Positions 16,723 through 24,151 of a stretch of DNA of 32,651 nt are shown here, in pieces. This DNA is from CAYLLT01 sp964591605 (lineage in GTDB: Bacteria > Planctomycetota > Phycisphaerae > UBA1845 > PWPN01): contig CAZQEN010000040.1 of NCBI GenBank assembly GCA_964591605.1, forward strand, positions 1 to 32,651, given 5' to 3'. Under the pieces are notes generated by a model. The model saw only the letters and a program-made list of their open reading frames with translations. It searched no databases and was not told the origin of the DNA. Numbering within the stretch: the first letter of the stretch is position 1; each line of letters starts with the position of its first letter. The position numbers and the translations under genes are program-made.

Positions 16723-17745
16723 TCAGGCGTTGGCGAGTCGCGTCTGCAGGAGCTCGGCGATCTGGACCGCGTTGAGCGCGGCGCCCTTGCGGAGCTGGTC
16801 GCCCGAGACGAACAGCTCGATCCCCCGGCCGTCGGGCTGGCTGATGTCCTGGCGGATCCGCCCGACGAGGACGTCGTCGCCGTCGGTCGCCTCCAATGGC
16901 ATGGGGAAGTAATTCCTGGTGCGATCGTCCACCACCCGCACGCCCGGCGCGCCCGCCAGCACCTCGCGGACCTGCTGCTCGGTCACCGGCCGCGAGAAGG
17001 TCAGGTTGATCGCCTCGGAATGGGCCCGCAGCACGGGCACCCGCACGCAGGTCGCCGTCACCCGGATGTCCGGGGCGTGGAAGATCTTCCGCGTCTCCTT
17101 GACCATCTTCATCTCCTCCTCGTTATAGCCGTTGTCGGCGACCTTCGAGTTGTGGGAGAAGAGGTTGAAGGCGATCTGATGCGGAAGCACCCTGGGCGTG
17201 ATCTGCTTGCCCGCCAGGACGTCGCGGGCCTGCTGCTCGAGCTCGAGCATCGCCTGGTAGCCCGCGCCGCTGGCCGCCTGATAGGTGCTGACCACGATCC
17301 GCTCGATCGGGCCGAGCGTTTTGTGCAGCGGCCAGACGGGGACGTTCATGATGATGGTCGAGCAGTTCGGGTTGGCGATGATTCCCCGGTGCCCGAATGC
17401 GTCCTCGGGGTTGACCTCCGGCACGACGAGCGGCACGTTTGGATCCATCCGGAAGGCGGACGAATTGTCCACCACGACCGCGCCGGCCCGCGCGGCGATG
17501 GGCCCGAACTGCTTGCTGATGGCCCCGCCCGCCGAGAAAAGGGCGACGTCGACCCCCTCGAAGCTGCGCTCCGTCAGCTCAGCCACCGTGAACGTCTCGC
17601 CGTTGAAGGTGATCGGCTTGCCCGCCGACCGCGCCGAAGCCAGGAACGTGATTTTTTCGAACGGGAACTTCCGCTGTTCCAGAACCCGAATGAATTCCTG
17701 TCCCACCGCACCGGTGGCACCCACGACGGCAACATGACCACTCAT
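16723..17745 (-). CDS. asd: Aspartate-semialdehyde dehydrogenase
   Basis: This NADP-dependent cytosolic enzyme reduces aspartyl phosphate to the semialdehyde, the branch point to lysine/diaminopimelate, threonine and methionine. The 340-residue protein begins with a nucleotide-binding loop, VAVVGATGAVGQEFIRVL. It has the catalytic Cys in IIANPNCSTI (Cys128), the glycine-rich STYQAASGAGYQAM, and the conserved His in RVPVLRAHSEAI. ATG 17745 places the Rossmann loop at residue 5 as usual and has a GGAG-type ribosome binding site; the longer open frame to 17814 is not needed. The length and motifs fit the bacterial-type enzyme. The TPR membrane protein gene follows closely. Confidence 0.96.
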   Translation of the reverse strand: MSGHVAVVGATGAVGQEFIRVLEQRKFPFEKITFLASARSAGKPITFNGETFTVAELTERSFEGVDVALFSAGGAISKQFGPIAARAGAVVVDNSSAFRMDPNVPLVVPEVNPEDAFGHRGIIANPNCSTIIMNVPVWPLHKTLGPIERIVVSTYQAASGAGYQAMLELEQQARDVLAGKQITPRVLPHQIAFNLFSHNSKVADNGYNEEEMKMVKETRKIFHAPDIRVTATCVRVPVLRAHSEAINLTFSRPVTEQQVREVLAGAPGVRVVDDRTRNYFPMPLEATDGDDVLVGRIRQDISQPDGRGIELFVSGDQLRKGAALNAVQIAELLQTRLANA

Positions 17746-17844
17746 GACGTTGATTCTCCAGGGCGCATACGAGGGGCGACCTTTCGCCCGCTCTGTTCCA
17801 ACCATCGGAAGCACAAGGAAAGTGTGCCTAAGGTCGAGATAGCT

Positions 17845-17872
17845 ATTATAAGTTATCGTCGCCCGGACGCAA
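17845..17872 (-). promoter_or_regulatory. Candidate promoter of asd
   Basis: On the minus strand a perfect TATAAT (17850-17845) lies 16 bases after TTGCGT (17872-17867), a weak -35 box. The local sequence is notably AT-rich for this window. Transcription would begin near 17838, about 93 bases before ATG 17745. Confidence 0.5.
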
Positions 17873-17968
17873 ACGGGTGAGTCCCAGGCGGGTCGTTCAT
17901 TGTACGGTCAGTGATGCGTCATCGGCAGCCCGGGCAGGGGGGGCGGTCGGTGCTGTGGTTGAGAAGCT

Positions 17969-18457
17969 ATGGCGACGGATCTGGATGAGCTGTTCCGAGC
18001 CGATGAAGCGATGATGCGTCACGCCATCGCTGAGGCCCGTGCCGCGCTGGACCACGAGGATGTCCCGATCGGGGCGGTCGTCGTGCAGGGGGGCCGGATC
18101 ATTGGCCGGGGTCATAACCAGCGCGAGCAGTTACAGGACCCGACCGCCCATGCGGAGATCATCGCCCTCACAGCGGCCGCCCAGGCCGTGGGTTCCTGGC
18201 GGCTGATCGACTGCACGATGTACGTGACGCTCGAGCCGTGCGTGATGTGTGCGGGGGCGCTGGTGAACGCGCGGCTCACACGGCTCGTGTACGGGGCGGT
18301 TGACCCGAAGGCGGGGGCGTGCGAGTCCCTGTTCAACATCGTCGCTGACCCGAGGCTGAACCACCGCGTTCAGGTGCTCTCCGGCGTGCGGGCCGGGGAG
18401 TGCGCCCAGCTCCTGCGGGACTTCTTTAGCCGCCAGCGGGCGCTGGGTAAGAAGTGA
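17969..18457 (+). CDS. tadA: tRNA-specific adenosine deaminase
   Basis: TadA converts the wobble adenosine of tRNA-Arg(ACG) to inosine. The 162-residue product has the zinc deaminase signature: HAE (His61, catalytic Glu63) and PCVMC (Cys91, Cys94). Asn50 in GRGHNQRE and the LEPCVMCAGALVNARLTRLVYGA segment fit TadA rather than a cytosine deaminase. The C-terminal RAGECAQLLRDFFSRQR is also typical. ATG 17969 starts MATDLDELFRADEAMMRHAIAEA-like sequence, the normal N-terminus. It is divergent from asd, with 223 bases between the start codons. Confidence 0.95.
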   Translation: MATDLDELFRADEAMMRHAIAEARAALDHEDVPIGAVVVQGGRIIGRGHNQREQLQDPTAHAEIIALTAAAQAVGSWRLIDCTMYVTLEPCVMCAGALVNARLTRLVYGAVDPKAGACESLFNIVADPRLNHRVQVLSGVRAGECAQLLRDFFSRQRALGKK

Positions 18458-18483
18458 TTCCAGGCAGACGCTATTCCCCTGTG

Positions 18484-18502
18484 AACCCGCCGGCGGCGGG
18501 TT
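18484..18502 (+). other. Stem-loop after tadA
   Basis: AACCCGCC (18484-18491), loop GGC, GGCGGGTT (18495-18502) form a perfect 8-bp stem 27 bases after the tadA stop. No U-tract follows, so it is at best a weak terminator or 3'-end stabiliser. Confidence 0.45.
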
Positions 18503-18545
18503 GCCCCGGCACGGGATAAGAGCATCCGACGGCTCCGTGAACGCC

Positions 18546-19268
18546 ATGATGACCGACCCCGCCCAGCAGCATCTGGCCCGCCGCCGCATCTGGCAGGCAA
18601 AGTACGCGATTCGCGCGTGCTACCGGGGCTGGTACGAGCGGATGCGTCCGTACATCGCCGAGGGGCCGAGCTTCGAGATCGGCGCGGGCGCGGGCGACTT
18701 CAAATCCTTCTGGCCGGGCCTGCTCACCAGCGACATCGTGCCCACACCGTTTGTCGATGTCGCGGCCGATGCCCTGCAGCTCCCGATCGCTTCCGGCACG
18801 CTGGGCAACCTCCTGGTGATCGATCTGCTGCATCACCTGGGGGATCCGCATCGGTTCCTGAGCGAGGCGTCGCGGGTGCTGCGCTCCGGCGGGCGTCTGC
18901 TGGCCGTCGAGCCCTACATCACGCCGCTGTCCTACCTGGGGTACCGGCTGCTGCACCATGAGACGATCTGGTTCGGGGGTTATCAGCGCAGCGGCGACAA
19001 GAGTGATCCCTGGGAGGGCAACCTGGCGCTGCCGAATCTGCTGCTGGGCCGGGAGCTCTGTCTCTGGCCCCGAAGGCATCCGGAGCTGCGGATTGTTCAC
19101 CGCCAGAAGTTCGGACTGCTCGACTTCCAACTTGCCTGCGGTTTCAAGCCGTATGCGCTGGTCCGCCGGCCGCGGGTGTATGACACGCTGCTGGCGCTCG
19201 ACCGGCGGCTCGACGCCCTGGCGTTCCTGTGGGGATTCCGGCTGTTTTGCGTGATCGAGAAGCGGTGA
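18546..19268 (+). CDS. Class I SAM-dependent methyltransferase (UbiE/type 11-like)
   Basis: The 240-residue protein has methyltransferase motif I in FEIGAGAGDFKSF (residues about 43-55), an acidic site in TPFVDVAADALQLPI, motif IV-like LLVIDLLHHLGDPHRFL and motif VI-like VLRSGGRLLAVEPY. The substrate is unknown. Such proteins often sit in glycan or lipid modification clusters, and a glycosyltransferase gene is convergent 18 bases away, but that link is only contextual. ATG 18546 is used; an ATG directly after it (18549) is equally possible. Confidence 0.8.
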   Translation: MMTDPAQQHLARRRIWQAKYAIRACYRGWYERMRPYIAEGPSFEIGAGAGDFKSFWPGLLTSDIVPTPFVDVAADALQLPIASGTLGNLLVIDLLHHLGDPHRFLSEASRVLRSGGRLLAVEPYITPLSYLGYRLLHHETIWFGGYQRSGDKSDPWEGNLALPNLLLGRELCLWPRRHPELRIVHRQKFGLLDFQLACGFKPYALVRRPRVYDTLLALDRRLDALAFLWGFRLFCVIEKR

Positions 19269-19286
19269 AAGGCGAAGGAGTCCTCG

Positions 19287-20513
19287 TCACCCACCCGTCT
19301 GTTCTCCGGCCCAGACTTGGCGCTCCACCTCGGGCGCATCGCGCTCGAGCTCGTCTCGGACGCTGTCCGGTCCGCCCGCCCGCCAGCGGTCCAGGCACCA
19401 GTGATGGAAGCGCATGAACCGCTCCCGGAAGCGCTGGATGCTGAACCGCTGGGCGTGTTCGTGAATCCGGCGCGGCGTCCACTGGACGGCGGTCTTCTCG
19501 AACCGCCGGATGGCGTCCACCAGATCGTCCACCTCCTGTCGGGCGAAGAAGAGGCCGGACCGCCCGTCGACGACGGTTTCCATGGCTCCGCCTTTCCCGT
19601 AGGCGATCACCGGCCGTCCGGCGGCCTGTGCCTCGACGGGTACCATGCCGAAGTCCTCATAGCCGCAGAATAGCAGTGCCCGGCAGCGCCGCATGTGGTC
19701 GCGAACGACCTCGTCGCTCTGCCAGCCGATGACCCGCACGGTCGGCCCCGCGAGCCGCTGCATGTCGTCCAGCAGCGGGCCGGCGCCGATCACCACCAGC
19801 GGCAGGCGCAGGCGATTGCACGCGTCGATGGCCAGATCATTGCGTTTGTACGCAACATGCTCGCTCACCACCAGGTAGAACTCACCGGGCGAGTCGGGGG
19901 CGGGGGGCACACGCGTCTCGATGGGCGGTGGAATCACGACGCTGGCCCGCCCGTAGCACCGGCGGATACGCTCGGCGACGCAACGGCTGTTCGCCACAAA
20001 CGCGGTGACGCTTCGGGCGGCCTTGCGATCGTGGTGGCGAAGCAGGGGGGCGAACACGCGCAGGCCGGTCCGCGAGAGCACCCCGGCGGCGGAGAGATAC
20101 TCGCGGTAGAGATCCCACACGTAGCGCATCGGGGAGTGGCAGTAGCAGATCTTGAGGGCGTCCGGGCGCGTGCGGATGGCCTTGATATTGGCGGCGTCGG
20201 AGCAGATGACCACGTCGTGAAGGCGGGCATCCAGCGATCGGGCGGCTGGCGGCAGCAGCGGCAGGGTGTAGCGCTGCAGATCGGGGATCGCCCGGAACGC
20301 CTGCAGCCACGAAGTGCGGAGCTCGCGCGAGGCCAACTCGGGCGAAAGCCGGTCGGGGCGAGCCAGCAATGTGTAGATGGGCGCGTCGGCGAACAAGCCG
20401 GCGAGTTCGGCCAGCACCTTCTCTCCGCCGCGCATGGTGGTGAGCCAGTGGTGAGCGAGGGCAACGCGGGCCGGATTCGACGCCATGTCCAGCATTGTGC
20501 GGTTATTTGCCAT
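19287..20513 (-). CDS. Group 1 (GT4-type) glycosyltransferase
   Basis: The 408-residue protein has the GT-B layout: an N-terminal acceptor domain starting VALAHHWLTTMRGGEKVLAEL, with CYCHSPMRYVWDLYREYL, and a C-terminal nucleotide-sugar domain with YLVVSEHVAYKRNDLAID, VIGAGPLLDDM and the EX7E motif (YEDFGMVPVEA), then GKGGAMETVVDGRSGLFF. It probably transfers an activated sugar during surface polysaccharide synthesis at the inner membrane. The ATG at 20513 has no clear ribosome binding site; in-frame ATGs at 20495 and 20486 are possible starts, and 20486 would leave more room for the divergent moaB promoter. The donor sugar is unknown. Confidence 0.9.
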   Translation of the reverse strand: MANNRTMLDMASNPARVALAHHWLTTMRGGEKVLAELAGLFADAPIYTLLARPDRLSPELASRELRTSWLQAFRAIPDLQRYTLPLLPPAARSLDARLHDVVICSDAANIKAIRTRPDALKICYCHSPMRYVWDLYREYLSAAGVLSRTGLRVFAPLLRHHDRKAARSVTAFVANSRCVAERIRRCYGRASVVIPPPIETRVPPAPDSPGEFYLVVSEHVAYKRNDLAIDACNRLRLPLVVIGAGPLLDDMQRLAGPTVRVIGWQSDEVVRDHMRRCRALLFCGYEDFGMVPVEAQAAGRPVIAYGKGGAMETVVDGRSGLFFARQEVDDLVDAIRRFEKTAVQWTPRRIHEHAQRFSIQRFRERFMRFHHWCLDRWRAGGPDSVRDELERDAPEVERQVWAGEQTGG

Positions 20514-20536
20514 GCGGGCAAGCCAACGGCCATAAT
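20507..20536 (+). promoter_or_regulatory. Promoter of moaB, predicting a leaderless mRNA
   Basis: TTGCCA (20507-20512) and CATAAT (20531-20536) each match the consensus at five of six positions, with an 18-base spacer. The expected transcription start, about seven bases after the -10 box, falls within a few bases of ATG 20546, which has no Shine-Dalgarno sequence. Confidence 0.55.
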
Positions 20537-20545
20537 GCCCCGGCC

Positions 20546-21052
20546 ATGAGTCATGTGGATCATCACGAGAAGAGCCCCAGGACGGTCACGTGTGCGATCG
20601 TCACGATCAGCGACACACGGACGCCGGAAACCGACACGAGCGGGCAGATCATCCGCGAGCTGCTCGAGACGGCCGGCCACACGGTCTGCGGGCAGGCGAT
20701 CGTCCGGGACGAGCCGGCGCAGATTCGCGAGCAGTTGTCCGCGCTCGCGCAGGTTGCCGCCTGTCAGGCGATTCTGCTCAACGGCGGGACCGGGATCTCG
20801 GCTCGCGATCGCACGTACGACACGGTGGATTCGCTGCTTGAGAAGCGGCTCGACGGGTTCGGAGAGCTGTTTCGGATGCTGAGCTTTCAGGAGATCGGCG
20901 CGGCCGCCATGCTCTCGCGGGCGGTGGCCGGCACGTATGCGGGCCGGATCGTGTTCAGCATGCCGGGTTCGCCGCACGCGGTCCGGCTGGCGATGACGCG
21001 GCTGATCCTGCCCGAACTGGGGCACCTGGTCTACGAGCTGCACCGGCAGTAG
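20546..21052 (+). CDS. moaB: Molybdenum cofactor biosynthesis protein MoaB/MogA family
   Basis: The 168-residue protein has the family's motifs: CAIVTISDTRTPETDTSG, the molybdopterin-binding LLNGGTGISARDRTYDT, and MPGSPHAVRLAMTRLILPEL. MoaB/MogA proteins bind or adenylylate molybdopterin before metal insertion; which of the two roles applies cannot be told here. ATG 20546 is preferred because family members begin a few residues before the TCAIVTISD strand and because the upstream frame overlaps the divergent glycosyltransferase start. No other moa or moe gene is in the window. It is followed 13 bases later by a methyltransferase gene. Confidence 0.92.
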   Translation: MSHVDHHEKSPRTVTCAIVTISDTRTPETDTSGQIIRELLETAGHTVCGQAIVRDEPAQIREQLSALAQVAACQAILLNGGTGISARDRTYDTVDSLLEKRLDGFGELFRMLSFQEIGAAAMLSRAVAGTYAGRIVFSMPGSPHAVRLAMTRLILPELGHLVYELHRQ

Positions 21053-21065
21053 GTATACTGCGGTC

Positions 21066-21881
21066 ATGTCCCGACGCCGCCGCAACGCCAATCAGCGCTA
21101 CCACGACCGTGTTGCGCCCCGGTATGAAGAGATCTACGACGACGCCTACTGGCAATGGCACGATGGGCTCACGTGGGACCATCTCAAGCGCTTTCTGCCC
21201 GCCGATCTGCGTTCGCCGGTGGTCGATCTGGGCTGCGGATCGGGGAAGTGGGGCCGCCGGCTGCTCAAGAGCGGCTACCACGTCACGTTCGTCGATCTGT
21301 CGGTCAAGATGGTCGATCAGGCCCGCGCGCAGGTGGAGGATTCGGGCGGCTCGGAGCGCGCCGACTTTGTGCAGGCCGATCTGATGGACCTCTCGGCGCT
21401 GCCGTCCGATCACTTCGGTCTGGCGGTGGCCATGGGCGAGCCGATCGGCCTGGCCGAGCATCCGCAGCAGGCGATGAAGCAGATCGCGCGGGTCCTGCGG
21501 CCGGACGGCCATCTGGTGGCCACGTTCGACAACCGCGTCGCCTGCATCGACTACTACCTGGCCCGGAACGACCCTGCCGAACTGCAGACGTTTCTGCGGA
21601 CCGGGCGCACGCACTGGCTGACCCGCGACCCGTCGGAACGCTTCCCGATGCACACGTTCGAGCCCGAGGGGCTGCGCCGCCTGTGCGAGCACGCCGGACT
21701 CGAGATCGTCAGCATGATCGGCAAGACGGTGCTGCCCATGCGGCGTTACCGCGAGCTGCTCGAGGACTCGGCGGGCCGACGGCGCTGGGCGGAGATCGAA
21801 AAGGAGCTTTCCGCCAGCCATGCCAACTTCGCACGCTGCGCACACCTCCAGATCGCCGCCCGCAAACAGGCTTGCGGATGA
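21066..21881 (+). CDS. Class I SAM-dependent methyltransferase
   Basis: The 271-residue protein has motif I PVVDLGCGSGKWGRRLLKSG (about residues 51-70), the acidic FVDLSVKMVDQARAQV, FVQADLMDLSALPSDHFGLAV and the post-motif VLRPDGHLVATFDN. This is the UbiE/type 11 fold acting on a small molecule or lipid; the substrate is unknown. The N-terminal RYHDRVAPRYEEIYDDAYWQ is typical of such enzymes. It is 13 bases after moaB on the same strand and may be cotranscribed. Its stop lies four bases from the stop of the convergent propeller gene. Confidence 0.85.
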   Translation: MSRRRRNANQRYHDRVAPRYEEIYDDAYWQWHDGLTWDHLKRFLPADLRSPVVDLGCGSGKWGRRLLKSGYHVTFVDLSVKMVDQARAQVEDSGGSERADFVQADLMDLSALPSDHFGLAVAMGEPIGLAEHPQQAMKQIARVLRPDGHLVATFDNRVACIDYYLARNDPAELQTFLRTGRTHWLTRDPSERFPMHTFEPEGLRRLCEHAGLEIVSMIGKTVLPMRRYRELLEDSAGRRRWAEIEKELSASHANFARCAHLQIAARKQACG

Positions 21882-21884
21882 CGA

Positions 21885-23246
21885 CTATGTGGGGAGGTTG
21901 CGGATCATGTAGGCCTGAAGCGTGCCGGTTTCGTCGGAGTTGAAGAACGCCATGGTCGCGTCGGGGGAAAGGAACGGGTGCATGTGCGACTGCTTGGTGC
22001 CGGAAGGCCGCGGGCGGGCCAGGCAGGTCAGGCCGCTGAGCGGGTCGCGGCCGGGCTCGCCGAGTCTGGCCAGATAGATGCATGCGGCGGCGGTGGTCTT
22101 CTCATAGTCGGTGATGAGGTAATGGCCGGCGCGGTCGACGGCGAAGTGGTGGAACTGGGGATTGGGCACGTCGCGGGTGAGGCGATTGCGCACGCCGCCG
22201 GGCGAGTTCAGGCCGTGATGGGCTTCATGGGGGACAGGGCGGCCCTCGATGAGGGACGCCTGGCCGCGGATGCCGACGCTGGTGATGGCCCAGTCGGTCT
22301 GGCCGCGCCAGCACTGGTGGCCTTCGCAGAACTCCGTGCCGTCGCGGCCCCAGGGCAGGTTGCGGAAGTTCGTGCCGTCGTCGCGAATGACGTGGATATC
22401 GACGCCGTGGGGGTCATCGGAGGGCAGGGGTGTGCCGGCGGGGCTCATGCGGTGGCCGTGATTCTCCTGCACCAGAATGTCGCACTTGAGCATTGCGTCG
22501 GCAGCGCGGCAGAACTGCGGATGCACGTTGGCCCAGGTGGGGCCGTGGAGGATGACCTCCACCGAGGGCTGCCGGAGGTCGAACACCATGAGGCCGTAGA
22601 TGACGGGCTCGGCGGTGCGGTCGAGGCAGGCGGAAATGGCGAGTTTGCGGCCGTCGGAGGAAATGGAGGAGAGCGAGTAGACTCTGCCGGGGCGGAACTT
22701 CGTGCCGGGCAGATATGAGTCGATGACCAGCATAGTCTGGCGGTCGCTTCCATCGAGGCGGACGCGTTTGAGGGTGAGCGTGCCGTCCGCGGCGGTGCGG
22801 TCGACGAAGTAGTAGAGGTATTTGCCATCCGGCGAGACGGAGGGGCCTGTCGTGCCGAGTTCGTGGGTGAGGGGGTGGAGAGCGAAGCGGTCGTCGAGGT
22901 CGCAGAGCAGGTACTGATGCTTCGGGTCGTTGCGGTCGCTGCCGTGAGGGTGCGCCGAGCGATGCAGGACGAAGCGGCGCGAGTCGGGCGTGAAGACCTG
23001 GGCTTCCATGTAGACGTGGCAGGCCGGCACATCGCCCGCGGTGAGCTGGATGATCTCGAGACCGCCGGGCGAGGAGGCATCGAGCAGGTCGGAGCGGAGG
23101 GCGGCGGCCGGTCCGGCCGGGCGGGTGGCGGCGCGAGCCCGGGCGCGGCGGCCGGATCGGCCGCAGGCGGACAGTCCGAAGGCGGCGCCGGCGGCCAGCA
23201 GGCATCGTCGTCGAAACCGGGCCGGTTGGGGTTCTTGAGAGGGCAT
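21885..23246 (-). CDS. Exported oligogalacturonate-lyase-like (PL22/PD40) beta-propeller protein
   Basis: The 453-residue protein begins with a twin-arginine-like, lipobox-containing signal (FRRRCLLAAGAAFGLSAC). The rest shows TolB/PD40 blades (FTPDSRRFVLHRSAHP, SVSPDGKYLYYFVDRT, ISSDGRKLAISACLD, FLSPDATMAFFNSDETG). EGHQCWRGQTDW, PQFHHFAVDRAGHYLITDYE and SHMHPFLSPDA resemble the His-rich metal site region of oligogalacturonate lyases (PL22), suggesting cleavage of pectin fragments or a related uronide. This is a family-level guess; a non-catalytic propeller is the alternative. ATG 23246 is chosen because GGAG lies five bases upstream and the signal starts directly. The gene follows the P-loop kinase by 50 bases. 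Confidence 0.7.
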   Translation of the reverse strand: MPSQEPQPARFRRRCLLAAGAAFGLSACGRSGRRARARAATRPAGPAAALRSDLLDASSPGGLEIIQLTAGDVPACHVYMEAQVFTPDSRRFVLHRSAHPHGSDRNDPKHQYLLCDLDDRFALHPLTHELGTTGPSVSPDGKYLYYFVDRTAADGTLTLKRVRLDGSDRQTMLVIDSYLPGTKFRPGRVYSLSSISSDGRKLAISACLDRTAEPVIYGLMVFDLRQPSVEVILHGPTWANVHPQFCRAADAMLKCDILVQENHGHRMSPAGTPLPSDDPHGVDIHVIRDDGTNFRNLPWGRDGTEFCEGHQCWRGQTDWAITSVGIRGQASLIEGRPVPHEAHHGLNSPGGVRNRLTRDVPNPQFHHFAVDRAGHYLITDYEKTTAAACIYLARLGEPGRDPLSGLTCLARPRPSGTKQSHMHPFLSPDATMAFFNSDETGTLQAYMIRNLPT

Positions 23247-23296
23247 TGCCACTCCATTCATTGCGCCATGCGGCCACCACGGGACCGGCCGACGCG

Positions 23297-24127
23297 TCAT
23301 GAGTCGGTCGGCGGGGCAAACGGCGGCCACACCGACAGGCCCGGCTTCGTGTCCAGGAACGCGAAAACGTGGTAATCGGCATACGACGAGGCGTCGAGGA
23401 TCAGTTGCGTGTTGAGCTGGTCGTTCGATTCATATTTGCTGACCGCCTCGGCGTGGGTGGCGCCTCCGCGGACGTGGCGGTCGATCATGCGATCGCGGGC
23501 GACGACCGGATCACACTGAATGAAGAGTTTGGGCCTGAGCATGGCCACCACGGCGTCCCAGGCGGGCACGTCGCGCATTCCGCCGAGCACGTAATTGCCC
23601 TCGACGACCACGATGCGCGTGTCGGGGGTGATGATCACGCCGTCGGGCCGCGGCTCGTGGATCCGCCGGTCGTAGACGGGGAGCGGAACGGGCGCCGGGC
23701 TGTCGCGCAGTTGACTGAGGGCATGCAGCATCGCGTCGATGTCGTAGGATTCGGGCCCGCCCTTGCGCTGACGGAGTGGAATGGTCCGCCCGCCGGCATC
23801 GCGCGTCGTTCGCGCATCGAGCACCGCGTTGGGGAGGTGCCAGCCGTCCATGGCCACGACCTGCAGGATGCCCGGCCCGAGCAGCCGGTCGGCCAGGTGT
23901 CGCAGGGCGGCGGCAAACGTCGTCTTGCCGCCGGCGGGAATCCCGCAGACGCCGGCCAGCACGCGGGCCTGCCGGGATTCCATCTGCCACATGGCCAGGA
24001 GGGGGAGGAAGACATCGCCCAGTTGTTTGGCTGTGATGTCCACGGTGACGTCGAAGCCGGCGACATCGAGGGTCAGCGGTCCGGCCAGGGCCGGGATGCG
24101 TTCGGTCCAGAGGGTGGAGTCACTCAT
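23297..24127 (-). CDS. P-loop kinase of the uridine kinase/phosphoribulokinase type
   Basis: The 276-residue protein has a Walker A loop GIPAGGKTT (residues 62-70), a Walker B-like strand LQVVAMDGWHLPN with the acidic DGWH typical of this superfamily, VYDRRIHEP, and IVVVEGNYVLGG. These match the nucleoside kinase, phosphoribulokinase and pantothenate kinase superfamily, closest in form to the YggC/fructose-kinase-like branch. The phosphate acceptor cannot be assigned. ATG 24127 gives MSDSTLWTERI and an N-terminal region of about 55 residues before the P-loop. It sits 24 bases after purB on the same strand, so the two are probably cotranscribed with the downstream propeller gene. Confidence 0.8.
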   Translation of the reverse strand: MSDSTLWTERIPALAGPLTLDVAGFDVTVDITAKQLGDVFLPLLAMWQMESRQARVLAGVCGIPAGGKTTFAAALRHLADRLLGPGILQVVAMDGWHLPNAVLDARTTRDAGGRTIPLRQRKGGPESYDIDAMLHALSQLRDSPAPVPLPVYDRRIHEPRPDGVIITPDTRIVVVEGNYVLGGMRDVPAWDAVVAMLRPKLFIQCDPVVARDRMIDRHVRGGATHAEAVSKYESNDQLNTQLILDASSYADYHVFAFLDTKPGLSVWPPFAPPTDS

Positions 24128-24151
24128 AGGGGCTCCGAGAGGGAACCTGGG

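Noticed and set aside
18458..18545. Possible 4.5S/SRP RNA after tadA (CCCCTGTGAACCC is present)
   Set aside because: The conserved GGAAG tetraloop region and the AGCA internal loop are missing, and the stretch is too short.
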